11,816 bases of DNA from Anaerolineales bacterium. GTDB lineage: Bacteria; Chloroflexota; Anaerolineae; Anaerolineales; Villigracilaceae. Positions 5,617 through 11,816 of this stretch are shown here, piece after piece. Positions within the stretch are counted from its first letter, which is position 1, and each line of letters starts with the position of its first letter. The translations under genes were made by a program, and so were the position numbers. The notes beneath the pieces are model-generated. The model saw nothing but the letters and a program-made list of their open reading frames with translations, was not told the DNA's origin and did no database searches. The stretch covers positions 1 through 11,816 of the forward strand of contig JAICRQ010000058.1 in the NCBI GenBank assembly GCA_025966435.1, written 5' to 3'.

Positions 5617-6390
5617 ATGTCGCAACTTGAAATCAAGAATTTGCACGTCAGCATCGAGGGAAAGGAAATTCTCAAAGGCGTAGATCTGACAGTGGAACAG
5701 GGGAAAGTACAGGCAATTATGGGTCCGAACGGGACCGGCAAATCTACATTAGCTTACACACTGATGGGGCACCCGAGTTACACGGTCACCGGAGGCGAAG
5801 TCCTTTTTAAGGGGCAGAACATTCTCGAGCTGGAGCCTGACGAGCGCTCGCGGCTTGGCATTTTCCTTGCCTTCCAGTATCCGGTTGCCATCCCTGGCGT
5901 GACGGTCGCGAACTTCCTGCGAACGGCATTGAACGCGCGTCGACGTGCAGAGAACTCGGAAGACAAAGGCATTCCCATCCCTGAGTTCCGCAAGATGCTC
6001 AAGGAAAAGATGAGCCTGCTCAAAATGGACCAGAGCTTTGCTGGCCGGTATCTCAACGAGGGCTTTTCGGGTGGTGAGAAAAAGCGGGCAGAGATCCTAC
6101 AAATGGCTACTCTCTCTCCCGAGATCGCCATCCTCGACGAAACCGACTCGGGTCTCGACATCGACGCGCTGCGCATTGTGGCAGATGGCGTGAACGCCCT
6201 GATGAATAGAGACATGGGAGCGTTGGTCATTACGCACTACCAGCGTTTGCTCAACTATATCAAGCCTGATTATGTGCATGTGATGCTTGGCGGGCGCATC
6301 GTCGAATCCGGCGGCCCCGACTTGGCACTGCATCTCGAAGAAAAAGGCTACGAGTGGATTCGCGAACGGTACGAAGAGACCCCTGCCTAG
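5617..6390 (+). CDS. sufC: Fe-S cluster assembly ATPase SufC
   Basis: The cytoplasmic ABC-type ATPase of the SufBC2D scaffold drives conformational change during cluster assembly. The 257 residues show Walker [10 protein letters not shown] (36-44), Q-loop Q87, ABC signature FSGGEKKR (150-157), Walker [12 protein letters not shown] (171-181, catalytic E175) and switch H207 in ITHYQR. Length is typical of SufC. ATG 5617 has AGGAG (5607-5611) five nt upstream and starts with MSQLEIKNL. The frame extends to TTG 5542, but that TTG is the promoter -35 box, upstream of the transcription start, so it cannot be the real start. First gene of the suf operon. Confidence 0.97.
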   Translation: MSQLEIKNLHVSIEGKEILKGVDLTVEQGKVQAIMGPNGTGKSTLAYTLMGHPSYTVTGGEVLFKGQNILELEPDERSRLGIFLAFQYPVAIPGVTVANFLRTALNARRRAENSEDKGIPIPEFRKMLKEKMSLLKMDQSFAGRYLNEGFSGGEKKRAEILQMATLSPEIAILDETDSGLDIDALRIVADGVNALMNRDMGALVITHYQRLLNYIKPDYVHVMLGGRIVESGGPDLALHLEEKGYEWIRERYEETPA

Positions 6391-6403
6391 TCTAGTTTCC
6401 TGG

Positions 6404-6453
6404 TCACAAAGGAACCTTAAGCTTGAGACTTTAAACCTTTGTGATAAAGGTTT
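6404..6453 (+). promoter_or_regulatory. Two mutually exclusive hairpins between sufC and sufB
   Basis: Hairpin A pairs TCACAAAGG (6404-6412) with CCTTTGTGA (6436-6444). Hairpin B pairs AAACCTTT (6433-6440) with AAAGGTTT (6446-6453) around GTGAT. They share 6436-6440, so only one can form. B ends one base before the sufB Shine-Dalgarno GGAG (6455-6458). They could tune sufB translation or mRNA processing, or may simply be an intercistronic hairpin. Confidence 0.4.
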
Positions 6454-6464
6454 TGGAGATTGTT

Positions 6465-7874
6465 ATGTCTGAAGATGCAAAAATCTTAGAAGATATCGGT
6501 CAGTATAAGTACGGATTTCATGATCGTGATGATAATTACACGTTCAAGTCACAAAAGGGCTTGAACCGGGAAGTCGTTGAGAATATTTCGCGCATGAAGG
6601 AAGAGCCACAGTGGATGCTTGACTTCCGTTTGAAGGCGCTTGAGCACTTCCAGAAGCGGCCTATGCCGAACTGGGGACCCACGCTGAAAGATCTCAACTT
6701 TGATGAGATTTACTTTTATGTCAAGCCCACTGAGAAAAGCGAAAAATCCTGGGACGATGTCCCTGATGATATCAAGCGCACATTCGATAAATTGGGCGTA
6801 CCGGAAGCTGAACGAAAATTCCTGGCTGGGCTCGGCGCGCAATATGAGTCGGAGATGGTCTATCACTCGATTCAGGAGCACCTTGAGAAGCAGGGCGTGA
6901 TCTTCCTCTCTATTGAAGATGGTTTGAAAAATTATCCTGATCTGTTTCGCGAATATTTCGGAACAGTCATTCCGATCGAAGATAATAAATTTGCCGCGTT
7001 GAACAGCGCAGTATGGTCGGGCGGATCGTTTGTGTACGTACCCAAGAATGTTAAAGTGGATTTGCCCCTACAGGCCTACTTCCGATTGAACACGGCTAAT
7101 CTTGGCCAATTTGAACGCACACTCATTATTGTGGATGAAGGCGCTTCGGTGCATTATGTGGAAGGTTGTACTGCGCCGCAATATACAACTGACTCATTCC
7201 ACAGCGGTGTGATCGAGATTGTTGTGAAAAAGGGCGCTCGTTCCCGTTATTCCACGATTCAGAATTGGTCGACCAACGTTTATAACCTCGTGACGCAGCG
7301 TGCGAAAGTTTTTGAAAATGCCTCTCATGAGTGGGTGGACGCGAATATCGGCTCAAAGGTCACGATGAAATATCCGTCATGCTATCTGATGGAGCCTGGC
7401 GCGCGCGGCGAAATGCTCTCCATGGCGTTTGCCGGTCCAGGTCAGACACAGGATGCGGGCGGCAAGATGTATCACTTTGCACCGAACACCACCAGCAAAG
7501 TCACATCCAAGTCCATCAGCAAGGGCGGCGGACGTGCCTCCTTCCGTGGTTTGTTGAAAGTGTACAAAGGTGCAAAAGGCGTTAAGTCCAACACGGTTTG
7601 CGATGCGCTTTTGCTCGATCCGAAGTCGCGCTCTGACACATACCCCTATATCGAAATCGATGAAGACGATGTGACGATCGGTCACGAGGCGTCGGTCAGC
7701 AAAGTGGGTGAGGAGCAGCTCTTCTACCTCATGTCCCGCGGGCTCAGCGAAGAGGAAGCCACCACCATGGTGGTCTCCGGTTTCATTGAACCGCTCGTCA
7801 AGGAATTACCGATGGAATATGCCGTCGAGATGAATCGTTTGATCGCGTTGCAAATGGAAGGAAGTATCGGTTAA
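6465..7874 (+). CDS. sufB: Fe-S cluster assembly scaffold protein SufB
   Basis: SufB is the scaffold subunit on which the cluster forms, partnered with SufD and SufC. The 469-residue product shows the beta-helix core and the conserved C-terminal region: C379 in [11 protein letters not shown], equivalent to E. coli C405, and H407-E408 in [22 protein letters not shown], equivalent to the H433/E434 pair. The N-terminal GQYKYGFHD is a SufB hallmark. The true start is ATG 6465, with GGAG (6455-6458) six nt upstream; the in-frame GTG at 6441 lies in the hairpin region. It is slightly shorter than E. coli SufB, as is common outside proteobacteria. The stop is one base before the sufD ATG. Confidence 0.97.
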   Translation: MSEDAKILEDIGQYKYGFHDRDDNYTFKSQKGLNREVVENISRMKEEPQWMLDFRLKALEHFQKRPMPNWGPTLKDLNFDEIYFYVKPTEKSEKSWDDVPDDIKRTFDKLGVPEAERKFLAGLGAQYESEMVYHSIQEHLEKQGVIFLSIEDGLKNYPDLFREYFGTVIPIEDNKFAALNSAVWSGGSFVYVPKNVKVDLPLQAYFRLNTANLGQFERTLIIVDEGASVHYVEGCTAPQYTTDSFHSGVIEIVVKKGARSRYSTIQNWSTNVYNLVTQRAKVFENASHEWVDANIGSKVTMKYPSCYLMEPGARGEMLSMAFAGPGQTQDAGGKMYHFAPNTTSKVTSKSISKGGGRASFRGLLKVYKGAKGVKSNTVCDALLLDPKSRSDTYPYIEIDEDDVTIGHEASVSKVGEEQLFYLMSRGLSEEEATTMVVSGFIEPLVKELPMEYAVEMNRLIALQMEGSIG

Positions 7875-7875
7875 C

Positions 7876-9213
7876 ATGCAGGAAAAACCCAAAGTTGTCG
7901 TCTCAAGGACTCGACGGGCTGAGGCTGCCACCAGAGATTTCGTCTTTACTGAATCCGATGTTCGTGCCACAGGGAATGGTGTCGCTTCGTATCGCACTTT
8001 AGCCTGGAACGCCTTCAAGCGGTTTCCCCTGCCTGACACAACACAGGAAGCCTGGCGCCGCACAGACATCCACAACCTGCCCACGGACAAGTTCAAGCTG
8101 GCATTGGAAAATAAGAATGATTTTCCCGCGGTACGCGAAGATTTGCTCAAGCCATTGGTGGCTGATCAGCATGGTGGGCAGATTGTTCTCACCCCTGGCG
8201 GAGCAAAGATCGATCTTGATGAAAAGCTGACGCAAAAAGGCGTCATCTTTACGGACTTAAGAACAGCGGAGCAGAAGCACCCCGAGTTACTTGGGAGAAT
8301 GATCGGCAAGACCGTCAACGTGGAGGAAGGGAAATTTTCCGCGTTGGCTGGTGCGTTTGCGCAAAACGGCGTAGTGTTGTATGTGCCGAAGGATGTCGTA
8401 GTGGACGAGCCCTTGCACTCTGTGCTGTGGGGACCGGGCGGGAACCTTGCTCACGTTTCACATATCCTTGTCCTCGTGGATGAGGGCGCTTCGGTGACGT
8501 ATGTGCACGAATCAGCGTCGCCCGACGATATGACATCCAATTCCATGCACGCGGGAATTGTGGAAATCCAGGTGATGCAGAACGCCTCGATGAAGTTTGT
8601 CGAGCTGCAGTCCTGGGGACGCCACGTCTGGAATTTCTCGCATGAGCGCGCTCGCGTCGAACGCGATGGCAACCTCGATTGGATCTTTGGCGCGATCGGT
8701 TCACGCCTCACGAAAAACTTTAGTGAGTTGGATCTCGCGGGCGAAGGCGCGCAAGGACGCGTGTCTGGGTTCTACTTTACGGACGGAACCCAGCATCTCG
8801 ACCACGATACACAGCAGAATCACCTCGCGCCGCACACCACCAGCGATTTGCTGTTCAAGGGCGCGTTGAAAGGCAAGAGCCGCTCTGTATGGCAGGGCAT
8901 GATCTACGTTGCCCCCGGCGCGCAGAAAACGGACGGCTATCAGGCGAATCGTAATCTGGTGTTGAGCGATGGCGCTCGCGCCGATTCGATCCCCGGTTTG
9001 GAAATCCTGGCGGACGATGTTCGCTGTACGCACGGCGCGACTGTTGGCAAGCTTGAAGCGGAGCCGCTCTTCTACTTGAAGTCGCGCGGTATTCCGCAGG
9101 CAGAAGCAGAAAAAATTGTAGTGGAGGGATTCTTTGATCCCATCTTCCAGCGCATCCCTTTTGAAGGTGTGCGCGAGCGTTTCCAGGAATATATCGCCAA
9201 TAAGATGGCGTAA
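7876..9213 (+). CDS. sufD: Fe-S cluster assembly protein SufD
   Basis: This is the SufB paralogue that completes the SufBC2D scaffold and contributes to iron entry. The 445 residues have a variable N-terminal helical part with the typical EAWRRTDI segment (about 58-65), a beta-helix core, and C384-T-H386 in the RCTHGATVGKL motif, matching E. coli SufD C358 and the functional H360. The C-terminal EPLFYLKSRGIPQAEAEKIV repeats the SufB-type ending. The ATG follows the sufB stop after a single base, so translation is probably coupled. Confidence 0.96.
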   Translation: MQEKPKVVVSRTRRAEAATRDFVFTESDVRATGNGVASYRTLAWNAFKRFPLPDTTQEAWRRTDIHNLPTDKFKLALENKNDFPAVREDLLKPLVADQHGGQIVLTPGGAKIDLDEKLTQKGVIFTDLRTAEQKHPELLGRMIGKTVNVEEGKFSALAGAFAQNGVVLYVPKDVVVDEPLHSVLWGPGGNLAHVSHILVLVDEGASVTYVHESASPDDMTSNSMHAGIVEIQVMQNASMKFVELQSWGRHVWNFSHERARVERDGNLDWIFGAIGSRLTKNFSELDLAGEGAQGRVSGFYFTDGTQHLDHDTQQNHLAPHTTSDLLFKGALKGKSRSVWQGMIYVAPGAQKTDGYQANRNLVLSDGARADSIPGLEILADDVRCTHGATVGKLEAEPLFYLKSRGIPQAEAEKIVVEGFFDPIFQRIPFEGVRERFQEYIANKMA

Positions 9214-9258
9214 CAGATTCCCAGGTTTAAGAAGTTTGATAAAGAATTGAGAGCATTT

Positions 9259-9744
9259 ATGGCAGTAAAAGCAAAAAAAACAAAAGTGCAGGAAAAATCG
9301 AAGAAGGCTGTGGAAGCTCGGGCGGTGACGAAGCCTAATGGCACACAGGCAAAATCCGGCGTCACTGAGAAACCTCGAGTGGTCAACCGGATTTCACCAC
9401 CGCGAGTTCTGTCAAATGGTGACGTCGTACGCTCCAAGGCAACGCGTACGCCGCAATTCGCGTACATGCGGGCGCCGGGTGGGGAGCACGATTTTCAAGT
9501 GGGTGATACCGTCGAGGTTTATTGTGACCACGAAAAGAACAAGGAGCGCGTCCGAGGCTGGATCCGCGGAATCGTCGTCCAGGTGGATAACAAGATGGTC
9601 GCCGTCCAGTTCCGCTCGAACGTCTTCCTGACAGATGGTTGGATGGTCCCGGATCGCATTCTGTGGTACCCGCTCAACTCGGAACATATTCGCCCTGTAG
9701 CGAAGAAGTCAGTCAAGCGCGAAAAGGCAATCCCGGATTATTAG
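9259..9744 (+). CDS. Unknown basic protein with an SH3-like barrel region, embedded in the suf operon
   Basis: I do not recognise the family. The 161-residue product begins with a disordered, Lys-rich, Ala/Thr/Pro tail (about 1-65). It then has a compact region (about 82-147) of short strands, FQVGDTVEVYC, RVRGWIRGIVVQVDNKMVAV, VFLTDGWMVPDRILW, ending NSEHIRP and a basic tail. The GD-x-V-E-V...W-x-x-G-x-V...V-x-x-D layout suggests an SH3/Tudor/Agenet-like barrel. It has a single Cys (in EVYCDHEK), so a classical Fe-S ligand set is absent. ATG 9259 is preferred to TTG 9247; its ribosome site is weak. It lies 45 nt after sufD and before sufS on the same strand, so it is probably co-transcribed. 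A nucleic-acid or chaperone-like role is only a guess. Confidence 0.8.
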   Translation: MAVKAKKTKVQEKSKKAVEARAVTKPNGTQAKSGVTEKPRVVNRISPPRVLSNGDVVRSKATRTPQFAYMRAPGGEHDFQVGDTVEVYCDHEKNKERVRGWIRGIVVQVDNKMVAVQFRSNVFLTDGWMVPDRILWYPLNSEHIRPVAKKSVKREKAIPDY

Positions 9745-9752
9745 GGAAGGCA

Positions 9753-9812
9753 CAAGTAGGCAGGTAGACACGTACACATGTTTACTTGTCTACTTGTATA
9801 CCTGTCTACCTC
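9753..9812. repeat. Octamer repeat palindrome abutting the sufS start codon
   Basis: Three inverted octamers (9753-9776, CARGTA type) and four direct octamers (TTTACTTG 9781, TCTACTTG 9789, TATACCTG 9797, TCTACCTC 9805) flank a central CATG (9777-9780). They make a long imperfect hairpin; AGGTAGACA (9762-9770) also pairs perfectly with TGTCTACCT (9803-9811). The last octamer ends exactly at the sufS ATG. A purine-rich AGGGAAGG (9743-9750) lies just before the array and would be brought near the ATG if the hairpin forms. Confidence 0.7.
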
Positions 9813-11036
9813 ATGCTAGATGTAAACGAAATTCGTAAAGATTTCCCGATCTTCCAGCGAGAGACCAAACCCGGCACTCGGCTGATCTATCTGGATTCCA
9901 CGGCGACCTCACAGAAACCTCTCCTGGTCATCGAGGCGATGGACGCCTACTATCGCCGTTCGAACGCGAACATCCATCGCGGCGTCCATATGCTTGCTGA
10001 GGAAGCGACCTCTTTGTATGAAGAGGCACGTGTAAAAATCGCAAGGTTCATTAATGCACCCTCGGCGCACCAGGTCATTTATACGCGGAATACGACTGAG
10101 TCCATCAATCTCGTTGCCTATTCGTGGGCACGCGCCAACTTAAAATCAGGCGATCTGGTCATCCTGACGGAGATGGAGCATCACTCCAACCTCGTTCCCT
10201 GGCAAATTCTCCAGGCGGAACGCGGCATCGAGCTGGGTTTCATCCCTGTGACAGAGGATGGCTTGCTCGATCTGGATGAGTACAAAACGCTTCTATCGCG
10301 CGGCCCGAAACTTGTTTCGTTTACGCACATGTCTAACGTCCTGGGGACGATCAACCCCGCGGCGGAGATCATTCGTCTCGCCCATGAAGCTGGCGCCGTG
10401 ACGTTAGTGGACGCGGCCCAATCCGTGCCCCACCTTAAGGTGGATGTACAAGCTCTCGGCACAGATTTCCTTGCCTTCTCCGCTCATAAGATGTGCGGTC
10501 CGACCGGTATCGGTGTCTTGTACGGCAAGATGGAATTGTTAGAAGCCATGCCTCCGTTTTTAGGCGGCGGTGACATGATCAAGGAAGTGAAACTGCGCTC
10601 GTTCCGTACCAATGCCTTGCCTTACAAATTTGAAGCAGGCACACCTGCGATTGCCGAAGCCGTTGGGTTTGGTGCCGCGGTGGATTATCTTTCTTCCCTG
10701 GGAATGGATGCAATCGCCGCTCATGAGCATGAGATCACCGAATACGCGCTCGAGCGGTTGGAAGAAATCCCAGGCGTGAACGTGTTTGGTCCCAGCGCGC
10801 AGCACAAGGGCGGAGTTGCCGCGTTCACCCTCGATGGAGTCCATCCGCATGATGTAGCGCAGATCCTGGATCAGGACGGGATCGCCGTTCGCGCCGGCCA
10901 TCACTGCGCCCAGCCTCTGCATGAGAAATTCGGGCTCCCCGCGACCTCCCGTGCCAGCTTCTATCTTTACAACACCAAAGAAGAAGTGGACCTGCTGGTG
11001 AGTGGGATTTATAAGGTCAAGGAATTGTTTGGCTGA
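9813..11036 (+). CDS. sufS: Cysteine desulfurase SufS (group II)
   Basis: This PLP enzyme removes sulfur from L-cysteine as a Cys persulfide and hands it to SufU. The 407 residues show the PLP Lys K226 in FSAHKMCGPTG, H123-H124 in EMEHHSN, D200-x-x-Q203 in VDAAQS, and the persulfide Cys C365 in RAGHHCAQPLH, closely matching E. coli SufS numbering. The AGHHCAQP loop places it in group II rather than IscS/NifS. ATG 9813 begins MLDVNEIRKDFPIF, the usual SufS start. The open frame reaches TTG 9786, but that would translate the octamer repeat and has no ribosome site. ATG 9813 also lacks a nearby Shine-Dalgarno; the nearest is at 9743-9750, across the repeat hairpin. Confidence 0.96.
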   Translation: MLDVNEIRKDFPIFQRETKPGTRLIYLDSTATSQKPLLVIEAMDAYYRRSNANIHRGVHMLAEEATSLYEEARVKIARFINAPSAHQVIYTRNTTESINLVAYSWARANLKSGDLVILTEMEHHSNLVPWQILQAERGIELGFIPVTEDGLLDLDEYKTLLSRGPKLVSFTHMSNVLGTINPAAEIIRLAHEAGAVTLVDAAQSVPHLKVDVQALGTDFLAFSAHKMCGPTGIGVLYGKMELLEAMPPFLGGGDMIKEVKLRSFRTNALPYKFEAGTPAIAEAVGFGAAVDYLSSLGMDAIAAHEHEITEYALERLEEIPGVNVFGPSAQHKGGVAAFTLDGVHPHDVAQILDQDGIAVRAGHHCAQPLHEKFGLPATSRASFYLYNTKEEVDLLVSGIYKVKELFG

Positions 11037-11039
11037 TAT

Positions 11040-11068
11040 GTCATTGCGAGCGGAGCGAAGCAATCTCC
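11040..11068. repeat. Dispersed GTCATTGCGAG-type intergenic repeat
   Basis: The stretch begins GTCATTGCGAGCGGAGCGA and ends AGCAATCTCC. It contains the inverted pair ATTGC (11043-11047) / GCAAT (11060-11064). I recognise it as a widespread short repeat of bacterial intergenic regions (GTCATTGCGAG...GAAGCAATCTC). It starts four bases after the sufS stop, within the sufS-sufU gap. Confidence 0.7.
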
Positions 11069-11135
11069 TGTATCCATCGGAAATGAGCTTGTTTCGGCAT
11101 TCAAACGTCGACTCGCAGAATGGCATTGGAGTTCT

Positions 11136-11531
11136 ATGGACGATCTTTACCGTGAAGTAATTATCGAGCACTATAAGCACCCAGGCTATCGCGGGCATCT
11201 CGATCCTCATGATGTCCAGTTCGCGGACAGCAACCCGCTGTGCGGCGACCACATCGAGATCACATTGCGCACGGATCATCAGGGTCACGTGGCAGATGCG
11301 CGCTTTGACGGCCGCGGCTGTGCCATTTCGCAAGCCTCTGCAGACCTACTGATGGAAGCTATCATCGGTAAACCTATTGAAGAAATCAAACAGTTGAACA
11401 GGCAGGATATCCTGGATATGCTTGGCATCGATCTGGGACCGGTCCGCCTGAAGTGCGCCTTGCTTTCGCTCAAGGTATTGAAGGCGGGCGTATACGGTTT
11501 GGGGGAAGCCAGTGACAGCCTCGTGGAGTAA
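11136..11531 (+). CDS. sufU: SufU-type sulfur-transfer/scaffold protein
   Basis: SufU is a zinc-dependent sulfurtransferase that takes persulfide from SufS; related IscU is a scaffold. The 131 residues show C36-G-D38 in NPLCGDHI, C62 in GRGCAISQAS and C107 in RLKCALLSLKVL. The third motif has Lys before Cys, as in SufU, rather than the IscU His-Cys. C62 to C107 is only 45 residues, close to IscU; Bacillus SufU has about 62 because of its characteristic insertion. So this is a SufU lacking most of that insertion. GGAG (11128-11131) is four nt before ATG 11136. The 99-nt gap after sufS holds the dispersed repeat. Context directly after sufS supports the SufS-partner role. Confidence 0.9.
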   Translation: MDDLYREVIIEHYKHPGYRGHLDPHDVQFADSNPLCGDHIEITLRTDHQGHVADARFDGRGCAISQASADLLMEAIIGKPIEEIKQLNRQDILDMLGIDLGPVRLKCALLSLKVLKAGVYGLGEASDSLVE

Positions 11532-11544
11532 GCAGTAGATATAA

Positions 11545-11576
11545 ATTACGTGTATACCTGTTTACTTGTATACTTA
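11545..11576 (+). repeat. Octamer repeat array before the Rieske gene
   Basis: ATTACGTG (11545), TATACCTG (11553), TTTACTTG (11561) and TATACTTA (11569) follow the same T-N-TAC-Y-TG octamer as the array before sufS. Four bases then precede the ATG at 11581. No Shine-Dalgarno lies between the array and the ATG; GGAG at 11525-11528, inside the sufU end, is the nearest. Confidence 0.65.
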
Positions 11577-11580
11577 TCCT

Positions 11581-11816
11581 ATGTTCAATTACACAACTTT
11601 AGACGAATCCAAGGCCGAATTTCTTGATATCGCTCCCGCATCGGAACTTCCTAACGGGGAGCGTTTATTTGTTGAAATGGAAGGCAAATCACTTGTCATT
11701 TTCAATATTGCAGACCAGTTTTTTGCGATTGCCGACATTTGTACGCATGATGATGGACCCTTGGGTGACGGGGATCTGGAAGGCTATAATATCGTCTGCC
11801 CACGCCATGGTGCGGA
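11581..11816 (+). CDS. Rieske [2Fe-2S] ferredoxin-like protein (cut by the window end)
   Basis: The first 78 residues show the Rieske ligand motifs: C54-T-H56 in DICTHDDGPLG and C73-P-R-H76 in VCPRHGA, which bind a 2Fe-2S cluster through two Cys and two His. There is no signal peptide or membrane anchor, so it is most like soluble Rieske ferredoxins (NirD/BphF type) of roughly 100-110 residues rather than cytochrome bc subunits. It follows sufU by 49 nt on the same strand and is probably the last or a late gene of the suf operon. Rieske ferredoxins often accompany SUF genes and may supply electrons or be an early client. The C-terminus is outside the window, so a longer oxygenase subunit cannot be excluded. 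Confidence 0.9.
   Translation, partial: MFNYTTLDESKAEFLDIAPASELPNGERLFVEMEGKSLVIFNIADQFFAIADICTHDDGPLGDGDLEGYNIVCPRHGA

Noticed and set aside
9786..9812. N-terminal extension of SufS from TTG 9786
   Set aside because: It would translate the octamer repeat and has no ribosome site; SufS homology begins at ATG 9813.
10560..11333. 257-residue minus-strand frame opposite sufS and sufU
   Set aside because: Antisense shadow spanning two clear genes and their gap.

Overview
The window looks like a chromosomal segment of a Chloroflexota bacterium, probably class Anaerolineae. This is inferred from the moderate GC content, the suf gene order with a U-type scaffold, the membrane-anchored cyclophilin with a basic N-terminus, and the small palindromic and octameric repeats between genes. 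No marker gene in the window proves the taxonomy.

Layout. Positions 1-1359 hold the end of a protein built from tandem META domains of about 120 residues. Its reading frame is broken by an in-frame TAA at 88-90, where the other repeats encode Tyr. A perfect bidirectional terminator (1377-1415) separates it from a minus-strand pair: an acyl-CoA dehydrogenase (start best placed at 2915) and a coupled small protein of unknown function. The 2916-3293 gap carries a promoter and two overlapping tiny ORFs ahead of a membrane-anchored cyclophilin (3294-3998). A cluster of nested hairpins and a second bidirectional terminator follow.

From about 4170 to the end, almost everything concerns iron-sulfur cluster assembly. 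On the minus strand, sufR (cluster-sensing repressor, ATG at 5157) is followed by a DUF59/MIP18 (SufT-like) maturation factor. Divergently, sufC-sufB-sufD-(unknown basic SH3-like protein)-sufS-sufU-(Rieske protein, cut by the window end) forms a same-strand operon. SufS would take sulfur from cysteine, SufU would relay it, SufBCD would build the cluster using SufC ATPase activity, and SufR would set expression according to cluster supply. The unknown 161-residue protein between sufD and sufS is the least explained member.

Regulation is unusually legible. Both divergent promoters have near-consensus -35/-10 boxes with 17-bp spacers, and each lies beside a copy of the same 24-bp AT-rich element (20/24 identical), a good candidate SufR operator. 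The sufR promoter puts its start point at or next to the ATG, so its mRNA is probably leaderless. In both sufR and sufC a naive TTG start actually falls on the -35 box. Octamer repeat arrays abut the start codons of sufS and the Rieske gene, and two competing hairpins lie between sufC and sufB.
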